From: an uncultured Oscillospiraceae bacterium
Lineage (GTDB): Bacteria > Bacillota > Clostridia > Oscillospirales > Oscillospiraceae
Direction of reading: 5' to 3'
Assembly: GCA_934573735.1 (NCBI GenBank)
Contig: CAKTMC010000003.1
Location: 1 to 64,000 of the forward strand
DNA: 64,000 nucleotides
Below are positions 26,316 through 33,617 of this stretch, piece by piece (within the stretch, counting starts at the first letter, position 1; the number at the start of each line of letters is the position of its first letter). A program made the position numbers and the translations under genes. Under the pieces are notes generated by a model. The model was given only the letters and a program-made list of their open reading frames with translations. It was not told the DNA's origin and ran no database searches.

Positions 26316-27772
26316 TGCAAGTGGACGCTGAAAATAAGAATTATATAGACCTCTCGGAGCTGCTGACCCGCTTTTTCCGGGAGCTGAAGACGCTGTGGCT
26401 GCCGGTCGTGCTGATAACGGTCGTGTTTGCGGCGCTGTTTGCGCTGCGCGCAAAGACAAGCTTTGTGCCCATGTACGAGTCCAAGGCGATGTTCACCGTA
26501 AGCTCCGGCTACTCCTCGGACGATATACTCTCCTACAGCTATTATTACGACAACGAGGCCGCAAAGCAGCTTGCCGCCGCCTTCCCCTATATGCTCGGGA
26601 CGGACGTTATGAACGAGCTTGTAAAGCAGGAGCTCGGCGTGAGCTATATAAACGGCAGCATAAGAGCCGAGGCGGTTGCGGATACAAACCTCTTTATCCT
26701 GACCGTTACCAGCAGCAGCGCGCAGGACGCATATGACATTTTGCAGGCGGTCATAAAAAGCTATCCCCGCGTCGCGCTCTACATGGTGGACTATTCGCAG
26801 GTCATCATGAAAAGCGAGCCGACGCTTGCGACCGCGCCGTATAACAGCCTCTCGCTCAAGCGTCCCGCCGTCAAGGGGGGCGTACTGGGGCTTGCGCTCG
26901 GCTGCGTCCTTGTCCTCGTCCTCGCCATGATGCGAAAGACCATTTACGGCACGGAGGACTTGAAGGCATCGATAAATATGCCGGTGCTTGCAAACGTATC
27001 GCTCAGCTCCTCGAAAAAGCGCCGCAACAGCCGGAGCGGGCTTTCGATAAACCGCGCCGGAGCGGATGCCGACTTCGTCGAGGCGATACGCGGCCTTCGT
27101 TTAAAGCTCCTTCGCCGCATGACGGAGCAGGACGCGCAGGTGATACTGGTCACGAGCACCCTCCCCGGCGAGGGCAAGACAACCGTTTCCGCAAATTTAG
27201 CCCTCTCGCTTGCAAGCAGCGGGCTTAAAACCGTCCTCGTCGATACCGACCTCAGAAAGCAGGACGCAAAGGCCGCGCTCGGCATGAGCGACGATGCTCC
27301 CGGTCTGCCGGAGCTGATGCTTGACGGCGGTATGGACATATCGGCGCTTCTCTCCGAGGTGCCGGGCAGCACGCTCAAGGTCGTTTGCAGCATGAACCCC
27401 AAGCGCAGAGCGCCGCTTGACGGGCATAAGCTCGAAAAGCTCATAGCCGTGCTGCGCCCGCAGTTTGATTATATCGTTCTGGACACGCCGCCCTGCGGCA
27501 TTGTATCGGACGCAAAGTTTATATGCCGCTGCGCGGATGCGGTCGTCTATGTCGTGCGCTATGACTACGCCGCGCGCAGTCAGGTGATAGACTCCGTGCA
27601 GGAGCTTGCCGGACAGAAGGCGAGACTATGCGGCTGCGTCCTCAACGGCGCGCCCGTCAGCCGCCGGACAAAGAGCTATGGCTACGGCTACGGTAAATAC
27701 GGCTACGGCAAGTACGGCTATAAGAAATACGGCTACGGCAAGAGCGGCGGCGCCCCCGAGGATACGCTATGA
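26315..27772 (+). CDS. Fused Wzz/CapA-BY-kinase (tyrosine kinase) 2
   Basis: This 485-residue paralogue of the preceding kinase has two membrane helices (about 28-46 and 193-210), Walker A LPGEGKTTVSANLALSL near residue 282, A' LVDTDLRKQ, and Walker B YIVLDTPP. The tail is again a Tyr/Gly/Lys array (SYGYGYGKYGYGKYGY, about residues 452-475). I take the ATG at 26315, in TGATG overlapping the previous stop; a TTG three bases upstream is possible. Two fused kinases in tandem may form a hetero-oligomer controlling chain length, or serve two polymers. The stop overlaps the peptidase start (ATGA). Confidence 0.92.
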   Translation: MQVDAENKNYIDLSELLTRFFRELKTLWLPVVLITVVFAALFALRAKTSFVPMYESKAMFTVSSGYSSDDILSYSYYYDNEAAKQLAAAFPYMLGTDVMNELVKQELGVSYINGSIRAEAVADTNLFILTVTSSSAQDAYDILQAVIKSYPRVALYMVDYSQVIMKSEPTLATAPYNSLSLKRPAVKGGVLGLALGCVLVLVLAMMRKTIYGTEDLKASINMPVLANVSLSSSKKRRNSRSGLSINRAGADADFVEAIRGLRLKLLRRMTEQDAQVILVTSTLPGEGKTTVSANLALSLASSGLKTVLVDTDLRKQDAKAALGMSDDAPGLPELMLDGGMDISALLSEVPGSTLKVVCSMNPKRRAPLDGHKLEKLIAVLRPQFDYIVLDTPPCGIVSDAKFICRCADAVVYVVRYDYAARSQVIDSVQELAGQKARLCGCVLNGAPVSRRTKSYGYGYGKYGYGKYGYKKYGYGKSGGAPEDTL

Positions 27773-28266
27773 CCAAAAGGGTCGAAACGGCGGAGTATAT
27801 GGATATGCTGCGCGAGCTTGTCGCGCAGGGGCACCAGGTCTCCGTCCGTGTCGCGGGCAGCAGCATGAGTCCCTTTCTGGCGCACGGGCGGGATACGGTG
27901 TTTTTCTCCGCGCCCGCGTCCGAGATAAAAAGGGGCGATATAGTGTTCTATACGCGCCCGGGCGGGCAGTATGTGATGCACAGGGTCTGCCGCGTGAATT
28001 CCGACGGCAGCCTCGATATCTCCGGGGACGGGCAGTGCGTGATGGAATGTGCAGTGCCGCTCTCGGCGGTTTTTGCGCGGGCGGATAAGGTCGAGCGGGA
28101 CGGCGTGATGCTCGCACCCGGGGATAAGCTCTGGGATTTTTTCAGCGGCTTCTGGGTGAAAGGCTTCAGGCTTCGTCCGCTGCTGCTGCGCGGCGGAAGC
28201 GCCGCTAAGCATATGATAAGACAAATTCGTGGAGAGAGCGATGGAACAGGGCAAGGGCGAAAATAA
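27769..28266 (+). CDS. S24/S26 signal-peptidase-like protein (SipW-like, Ser/His)
   Basis: This 165-residue protein carries the S26 catalytic box GSSMSPFL (Ser32). Instead of the eubacterial catalytic lysine it has YVMHRV (His71), as in SipW/archaeal signal peptidases of the S26B type, plus GDGQ downstream. No N-terminal membrane anchor is apparent, which is unusual for a signal peptidase; a weakly hydrophobic C-terminal half (FSGFWVKGFRLRPLLL) might associate with membrane. It overlaps the kinase gene by four bases and the ABC gene by 26, so it should be translated with them. It may process a peptide or protein exported by the ABC transporter (inference). Confidence 0.8.
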   Translation: MTKRVETAEYMDMLRELVAQGHQVSVRVAGSSMSPFLAHGRDTVFFSAPASEIKRGDIVFYTRPGGQYVMHRVCRVNSDGSLDISGDGQCVMECAVPLSAVFARADKVERDGVMLAPGDKLWDFFSGFWVKGFRLRPLLLRGGSAAKHMIRQIRGESDGTGQGRK

Positions 28267-30019
28267 TAATAATGCTCCGCTGCACTCGGAGTCGCTCGGA
28301 ATGCTGCTCAAGAGCGTAAAGGACGGCAGCCTCCGCGAGATGTACGCCGACTGGAAGTGGATAATGCGCTATGCAGCGCCATATAAGGGGCGTATTGCGC
28401 TCTATACGCTGCTCGGGCTTCTTTGCAGCGCGACGGGGCTTGCCTCAAGCGTTGCGGGGAAGTATGTGATAGACATTATCACCGGCTACGACTCAAGCAG
28501 GCTCTGGCTCGTGGCGGTGCTCATGGTCGCGGGCGCGGCGCTGAGCATCGGCTTTTCAAGTCTCTCGTCATGGGTCTCGGCGCGGCTCGGCATTGATATA
28601 AATAACGACATTCAGGCGGATGTTTTCGGCAGACTGCTGGACTCCGACTGGCTTGAGCTGAGCAGGTTCAAAAGCGGCGATATACTAAATCGCTTCACCT
28701 CCGACGTCGGCACGGTAGCCTCAAACGCGATATGCTGGATACCTAATCTTGTGATATATATATTCAGCTTTGCGGCGACCTTCTGCGTCATAATGTACTA
28801 TGACCCCGTCATGGCGCTCATCGCCTTTGCAAGCGCGCCGGTGCTGCTCTTTTCCTCGCGTCCTCTGATGCGGAGGATGCGCTCCTACAGCCAGAAAACG
28901 CGCGAAACGCTCAGTGAGCTTTCCGCCTTTCAGGTCGAGGTGTTTTATAACGTCGATACGATAAAGAGCTTTGACGCGGAGAGCGACACGAAAAAGCGGC
29001 TTCGCGGCTGGCAGAAAAAATATAAGGACGTGGCGCTGAGCTATAATTCCTTCAGCATCGGCACCAAGGCGTGGCTCTCGGCGCTCGGCAAGGCGGTCGA
29101 GTTTATCGCCTTCGGCTACTGCCTGTGGCGGCTCTGGGGGCATTATATAAATTACGGCACGATGACCCTGTTTTTGCAGCAGCGCGCGGGGCTTAGCAAT
29201 GCGTTTTCGGCGCTTGTCGGTATGCTTCCCGCCGCCATGACAAGCTCGGTCGCCGCACGGCGCATCCGTGAGCTTGCGGAGCTTACAAAGGAGCCTCGCG
29301 GCGAAAGCCCGGAGCACAGCGGAGCCTATGCGCTGAGGCTTGAAAACGTTGACTTTTCGTATATTTCCGGGACAAAGATAATAAGCGACTCGGGCTTTGA
29401 GGCGGCTCCCGGTGAGATAGTCGCGCTCGTCGGTCCCTCCGGCGAGGGCAAGACCACGCTTATCCGCCTGCTCCTCGGGCTTATCCATCCCGCGAGCGGC
29501 ACGGCAAAGCTTGTGGGTCCCGCGGGCGAGATAGCGCTCTCCGCCGATACGCGCTGTCTGTTTTCCTATGTTCCGCAGGGTAATACCGTCTTTTCCGGCA
29601 CCATCGCGGAAAATCTGCGTATAGTCCGGCAGGACGCAAGCGACGAGCAGCTTGTCTCGGCGCTCAAGGCCGCCTGCGCATGGGATTTCGTCTCCAAAAT
29701 GCCCGAGGGCATCAACAGTCCGGTCGGTGAGCGCGGCCGCGGACTCTCGGAGGGTCAGGCACAGCGCATTGCGATAGCGCGGGCGATACTGCGTGACGCG
29801 CCGATATTGCTGATGGACGAGGCGACGAGTGCGCTCGATGTTGCGACGGAGCGGCAGGTGCTTCGCAGTATTCTTGAGCATTGCCCGGAAAAGACCTGCG
29901 TGATAACGACGCACCGCCCGAGCGTGCTGAATATGTGCAGCCGCGTCTACCGCGTGCTCGATACCCATGTGACGGAGCTTTCCGAGGAGGAGAGCGCCAG
30001 AATGGTCATGGATTTTTGA
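28241..30019 (+). CDS. ABC exporter, fused permease-ATPase
   Basis: This 592-residue exporter-type ABC protein has six membrane helices (about residues 40-310), then an ATPase. Walker A is GPSGEGKTT near residue 397, the signature is LSEGQAQR near 501 and Walker B is ILLMDEATSALD near 522. The ATG at 28241 behind GGAGAG is preferred to a GTG 12 bases upstream. It is the last gene of the coupled operon that also encodes the Ig-like protein, both tyrosine kinases and the SipW-like peptidase, and ends at a strong terminator. The cargo could be a peptide matured by the peptidase or a glycolipid; the sequence does not decide. Confidence 0.9.
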   Translation: MEQGKGENNNNAPLHSESLGMLLKSVKDGSLREMYADWKWIMRYAAPYKGRIALYTLLGLLCSATGLASSVAGKYVIDIITGYDSSRLWLVAVLMVAGAALSIGFSSLSSWVSARLGIDINNDIQADVFGRLLDSDWLELSRFKSGDILNRFTSDVGTVASNAICWIPNLVIYIFSFAATFCVIMYYDPVMALIAFASAPVLLFSSRPLMRRMRSYSQKTRETLSELSAFQVEVFYNVDTIKSFDAESDTKKRLRGWQKKYKDVALSYNSFSIGTKAWLSALGKAVEFIAFGYCLWRLWGHYINYGTMTLFLQQRAGLSNAFSALVGMLPAAMTSSVAARRIRELAELTKEPRGESPEHSGAYALRLENVDFSYISGTKIISDSGFEAAPGEIVALVGPSGEGKTTLIRLLLGLIHPASGTAKLVGPAGEIALSADTRCLFSYVPQGNTVFSGTIAENLRIVRQDASDEQLVSALKAACAWDFVSKMPEGINSPVGERGRGLSEGQAQRIAIARAILRDAPILLMDEATSALDVATERQVLRSILEHCPEKTCVITTHRPSVLNMCSRVYRVLDTHVTELSEEESARMVMDF

Positions 30020-30040
30020 TTATTATCTGAAAAACGAGTA

Positions 30041-30077
30041 AAAACAGCCGTGTTCCGATTTGGAATGCGGCTGTTTT
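30041..30077 (+). terminator. Rho-independent terminator of the surface polysaccharide operon
   Basis: AAAACAGCCG (30041-30050) pairs with CGGCTGTTTT (30068-30077) across a 17-base loop and ends in TTTTT. It lies 22 bases after the ABC exporter stop. Confidence 0.8.
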
Positions 30078-30326
30078 TGTATATCGACGGCTTTACAGCT
30101 TTGCTATGGAGCATATGGAGGCAAATTCTAAGACTCCGCATCATAAGTCGGCGCCGGGCTGCGCGCGTTCGAGTCGGCGCGACAATATGAACCGCCGGTG
30201 GCACACGGCTTTCAAGAATTGCACGGACACACCGGAAAATGAGATGCCCGCGGAGCGCTTGCCGAGGATAATTATGCGACAAAGAACTCGACCAAAAGCT
30301 TGCCGACATGTTTTCCGGGAAATCTC

Positions 30327-30354
30327 TTGACAGATGCTTTCGATATGCTATAAT
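30327..30354 (+). promoter_or_regulatory. Consensus promoter of the RNase III unit
   Basis: TTGACA (30327-30332) and TATAAT (30349-30354) are both exact consensus with a 16-base spacer, and TGC directly before the -10 gives an extended -10. This is the best promoter match seen in the window and predicts strong constitutive transcription. Confidence 0.8.
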
Positions 30355-30562
30355 AAATTAAACTGATAGGCATAATACTTTAAATTTGAGACATTGTTTA
30401 TAGAGCTTTGCCCCTTCTTATGCAAGTGAGACTCGGCAAATAAGTAAAAACAAAGAATTAATTTTAATTTATTGTGCTCAGCCAAGCTCCTGCTGCCCGC
30501 AGGGGCTTAGTTGGGCTATTACTATACCTTTCAGTAAAAAATTACCGAAAGGATTTTTTATT

Positions 30563-31639
30563 ATGCAGGAATTACAGTATGAAATTGTTCAGGGGCAAAT
30601 CGGATACCGCTTCAAAAACCTTGACTTATTGCAGCAGGCTTTTATAAGGCGCTCGTATTCGAGGGAAAACGGCGGCGCTGACAATGAAATTCTGGAGTTT
30701 ATCGGAGACAAGGTCTTGGATATTGCCGTGGTTCGATTTTTGACGGAGAAATACGGCTATATCTCCGAGGCTGAGGATGAATGCAGCGAATTCTACTCGG
30801 AGCTTTCTGAGGGTAAGCTCACGCAAATCAAGGCAAAAATGGTACGCAAGGAGTCGCTTGCTCGCCGCATTGACGAGCTTGGCTTCTCCGACTTTTTAAT
30901 CATGGGACAGGGCGACATTCAAAACGGGGTCGCAGCGCAAAGCTCGGTCAAGGAGGATCTTTTTGAGGCAATTCTCGGAGCGGCGGCAATAGACTCAAAC
31001 TGGGATTATGAGATTTTGCAGTCAACAGCGGAGATTATGCTCAATCCGGAGTCGTTTTTGGACGAGGATGAGGAGAACTATGTTCAGCTTATTCAGGACT
31101 GGGAGTTGGATATTAAAGGCTGTATTCCGTGGTTTAAGTATTACGACAGGCCATATAATACGAGCATATATTACCCGTTTGATGGCGTGAGGCAGAGACT
31201 TCCGCTTGTAAGCATGAATAATAACTATAAATTTACCTGTGAGCTGAAGCTCCTTGATACGCTCCCGATATTTCAGGGCTACGGCAGCTCCAAAAGCGAG
31301 GCAAGAAAAAATGTCTGCCAAACTGCATACGACTGGCTTGAAAAGCAGGGAATGCTGCCGGATGCATGGTCTATACGGGACGAAATAGAAAACCCGAACA
31401 AAAACGAGGCAATCAGCCAGCTTGAGATACTGGCAAGGCGCGGTTACTTTTCAATACCGAGCTATGAGTTTGAGCAGACATATGATATAAACGGAAATCC
31501 TATCTGGAAAGCCGAGTGCCACATCAAGGAAAAGAACTATTATTTCAGCGCAGAGTCATCATCCAAGCAGGACGCAAAAAAAACGGCGGCTTTTAATATG
31601 CTTATGTATGTTTTAGAGCATGACGAGGAGGACGAATAA
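30563..31639 (+). CDS. RNase III-family endonuclease with two dsRNA-binding domains
   Basis: This 358-residue protein has a class I RNase III nuclease domain at residues 1-165. The signature NEILEFIGDKVLD (41-53) supplies Glu45 and Asp49, and KEDLFEAILGA supplies Asp132 and Glu135, so all four metal ligands are kept. Two dsRNA-binding motifs follow, where housekeeping bacterial RNase III has one: about 172-262 (GYGSSKSEARKNVCQTA) and 280-350 (SSSKQDAKKTAAFNML). It ends in an acidic DEEDE. Base composition is clearly lower in GC than the neighbours, suggesting transfer. It has its own promoter, a structured leader, a 46-codon acidic ORF one base downstream and a hairpin-rich trailer. It is probably not the housekeeping rnc, which usually sits with smc/ftsY or acpP. 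Confidence 0.88.
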   Translation: MQELQYEIVQGQIGYRFKNLDLLQQAFIRRSYSRENGGADNEILEFIGDKVLDIAVVRFLTEKYGYISEAEDECSEFYSELSEGKLTQIKAKMVRKESLARRIDELGFSDFLIMGQGDIQNGVAAQSSVKEDLFEAILGAAAIDSNWDYEILQSTAEIMLNPESFLDEDEENYVQLIQDWELDIKGCIPWFKYYDRPYNTSIYYPFDGVRQRLPLVSMNNNYKFTCELKLLDTLPIFQGYGSSKSEARKNVCQTAYDWLEKQGMLPDAWSIRDEIENPNKNEAISQLEILARRGYFSIPSYEFEQTYDINGNPIWKAECHIKEKNYYFSAESSSKQDAKKTAAFNMLMYVLEHDEEDE

Positions 31640-31640
31640 A

Positions 31641-31781
31641 ATGTCGAAATATTGCTATGATTACGAAACCGGTGAATTTGAGTTCATTGACCGTGACGGC
31701 TATGTCCCGAGCCGGGGCGAGTACTCGTATAATTGGGACGACAGCGAGTACAGACGCGAGGAAGAGGACGAAGACGAGTAA
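31641..31781 (+). CDS. Acidic microprotein encoded with RNase III
   Basis: This 46-residue ORF starts one base after the RNase III stop (TAAAATG) and reads MSKYCYDYETGEFEFIDRDG, ending EEEDEDE; about 17 of 46 residues are Asp or Glu and seven are Tyr. I know no family for it. Evidence for coding is the tight linkage and the DYETGEFEFIDRDGY pattern, which looks like a folded beta-hairpin rather than random sequence. The acidic, aromatic composition would suit a nucleic-acid mimic or an inhibitor or specificity factor of the nuclease (inference). The ribosome site is the GAGGAGGACGA at the end of the nuclease gene. Confidence 0.6.
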   Translation: MSKYCYDYETGEFEFIDRDGYVPSRGEYSYNWDDSEYRREEEDEDE

Positions 31782-31814
31782 GGCTGCGCTTATACTTGCT
31801 TATACTAATAGAGC

Positions 31815-32028
31815 GCAGGTGGTTTACCTGCACTCAGCCTGTAGACAAAGCTGCAGGCAGTGTATAGAATTGCATGGGGAGAGTGCAGAGAGGGGACGGG
31901 AGTCCCCTTTCTGCGTTCAATACGAGCTTATTCAGGAGTGTTTTTGAATACTCCTGAATAAGTTTTCAAGGCGTCGAAGCTTGTCGACGCCTTGAAATTT
32001 CCGGCAGCCTGATTATCAGGGCCGCCGG
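31815..32028 (+). ncRNA. Hairpin-rich RNA trailer downstream of RNase III
   Basis: Six stems lie in succession: 31815-31831 (6 pairs); 31837-31858 (8 pairs); 31885-31914 (13 pairs, GGGA tetraloop of GNRA type); 31927-31962 (13 perfect pairs, 10-base loop); 31964-31997 (14 perfect pairs, 6-base loop); and 32001-32028 (terminator). Only one to three bases separate the last three. It matches no RNA family I can recognise; the SRP GGAAGG loop and tmRNA features are absent. It may be a processed small RNA or a substrate of the encoded nuclease. Confidence 0.5.
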
Positions 32029-32036
32029 GAATTTTT
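32001..32036 (+). terminator. Terminator of the RNase III unit
   Basis: CCGGC (32001-32005) pairs with GCCGG (32024-32028), and an inner CCTGA/TCAGG stem has a TTA loop; GAATTTTTT follows. It closes the unit begun at 30327. Confidence 0.75.
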
Positions 32037-32195
32037 TCGCCTTTAAGTTTATTTTAGCCGCTTCGGGAAATAATCCTTTAAGAATTATTAAAACTGCGCC
32101 ATTTAAGAATTATTAAGAGGAAAATTCATTGAATTTTCATTTATCCGCGCTATAATAACAGCCAAATAGAAAGAATATGCCAGAATGGAGAAAAA

Positions 32196-33416
32196 ATGAG
32201 AAATCAAAGCAGGACGCAAATGTTCTTCCGGGCGTTTTTTACGATACTTGCCGTGTTCGCATTGCTTTTTATCGGCGCCTTCTGCGCCTATATGCTCTGG
32301 GAAAAGGCGCCGGCTATCTCCGACGAGGCCCCGGCGCAGGTCTCGGCGCTGCCCATAAGCTCCGAGGGCGACAAGGAGGATGAAGGCTCGGCCTTCGGAA
32401 CCGACAGGCAGGACGGCGTTTATACCGTGCTTTTAGTCGGAAACGACGACGGCAACGGCAACACCGACACGATAATTCTCGGCAGAATAGATACCGTTTT
32501 GCACAAGATGGACTTTGTCAGCATCCCGCGCGATACGCTTGTGAACATAAGCTGGGACATACGCAAGATAAACGCGGTCTACTGGGGTACGGTAAACTCG
32601 GGCGGCGTGGGCATTGAGGGGCTCCGTCAGCAGATAAAAAATCTTATCGGCTTTGACGTGGACTGCTACGCGGTCATAGATCTCGACGTGTTTATCGACA
32701 CCGTAAACACTCTGGGCGGCATTTACTTTGACGTTCCGGTCAACATGGACTACGAGGACGCAAGCCAGAACCTGTATATCCACGTCAAGTCCGGCTATCA
32801 GCTGCTTGACGGCGAGCAGGCGATGGGGGTCGTGCGCTTCCGCAGCGGCTATGCAAACGGCGACCTCGGCCGCGTCGAGATGCAGCAGCAGTTTTTGAAG
32901 GCCGCCGCAAGCCAGTTTATCACCCTCGGCAACATCCCGAACATCTCCAAGGTCACGCAGATACTCAGCGACGGCATGGACACAAACCTCTCCGCCGCGA
33001 ATATCGCCTTCTTCCTGCGTCAGGCGCTGCAATGCAGGAGCGAGGATATAAATTTCTATACCATGCCGAATTCACCCAGCATGGTCCACAGCCTGAGCTA
33101 CACCTTTGTTGAGCTGTATGACTGGCTCGACATGATAAACGCGCACCTCAACCCCTACACCACGCCCATCACCGCGGCGAACGTCGATATCGTCTACCGC
33201 AGCGGCGGCTCCATCTGCTGCACCGGTGAGCTTCGCGGCGCGTGGTACTATCAGGAGAGCGCGGCGGAGCCTGCGGAGACTCCGCCCGCCGACGTGACCA
33301 TAGTCCCCGAGCCCTCGGAAACGCCCTCACCCGAGCCTACGGACGCACCGGAGCCGCCGCCAAGCCCGGAGCCTACGCCGGAGCCGACGGCGGAGATTGT
33401 CATAGGCGGGGAGTAA
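32196..33416 (+). CDS. LytR-CpsA-Psr (LCP) family glycopolymer ligase
   Basis: This 406-residue membrane-anchored LCP protein attaches anionic polymers or capsule to peptidoglycan. It has a cytosolic stub, one TM helix (about residues 13-36), then the LCP domain (about 75-245). The conserved Asp/Arg features are in NTDTIILGRID, FVSIPRDTLV and GEQAMGVVRFRSG. The C-terminal 40 residues are a Pro/Glu/Thr-rich repeat (PEPSETPSPEPTDAPEPPP), a wall-spanning type of linker with nothing after it. The ATG is preceded by GGAGAA. It follows the polysaccharide operon, interrupted by the RNase III unit, and probably anchors that polymer. Confidence 0.92.
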   Translation: MRNQSRTQMFFRAFFTILAVFALLFIGAFCAYMLWEKAPAISDEAPAQVSALPISSEGDKEDEGSAFGTDRQDGVYTVLLVGNDDGNGNTDTIILGRIDTVLHKMDFVSIPRDTLVNISWDIRKINAVYWGTVNSGGVGIEGLRQQIKNLIGFDVDCYAVIDLDVFIDTVNTLGGIYFDVPVNMDYEDASQNLYIHVKSGYQLLDGEQAMGVVRFRSGYANGDLGRVEMQQQFLKAAASQFITLGNIPNISKVTQILSDGMDTNLSAANIAFFLRQALQCRSEDINFYTMPNSPSMVHSLSYTFVELYDWLDMINAHLNPYTTPITAANVDIVYRSGGSICCTGELRGAWYYQESAAEPAETPPADVTIVPEPSETPSPEPTDAPEPPPSPEPTPEPTAEIVIGGE

Positions 33417-33617
33417 AAGTAGAATTTTGTCGTCATTTGTAACGAAATTGTAATTTTAATTCTTAATAATGCTTAACAAGCATTGAAAAAATTTGTACAA
33501 GATGCTATAATGCAGCTACAGTTCAAAAGGAAAGTACATAGAGAAGTTAAAAAGTTTGTCATAATTTATGACAAATCCATAATATTTTCCTTATTTGTAA
33601 AAAGGAGGAGACAGGAA

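Larger units (their letters stand above)
30020..30562 (+). other. Intergenic region: terminator, strong promoter and structured leader
   Basis: No supported gene lies in these 543 bases. After the terminator at 30041-30077 comes about 240 bases without recognisable coding or repeat content. A consensus promoter follows at 30327-30354, then a leader of about 200 bases that is much more AT-rich than the flanks. It contains a long imperfect stem (about 30482-30520, CCTGC/GCAGG core). A second hairpin (about 30530-30553) pairs CTTTC-GTAA with TTAC-GAAAG and covers the ribosome site of the RNase III gene. Confidence 0.55.

Noticed and set aside
28721..29968. 415-residue minus-strand frame opposite the ABC exporter
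   Set aside because: Arg/His/Gly-rich antisense frame; the plus strand has all ABC motifs.
30106..30330. 74-residue plus-strand frame upstream of the RNase III promoter
   Set aside because: No ribosome site, low-complexity basic composition, and it runs into the promoter.
30478..30520. GC-rich leader stem considered as a transcription attenuator
   Set aside because: No T run follows the stem, so intrinsic termination there is unlikely.
31815..31914. Hairpins considered as SRP RNA, 6S RNA or tmRNA
   Set aside because: The SRP tetraloop/GGAAGG region, the 6S open bubble and the tmRNA tRNA-like ends are not present; kept as an unassigned structured RNA.
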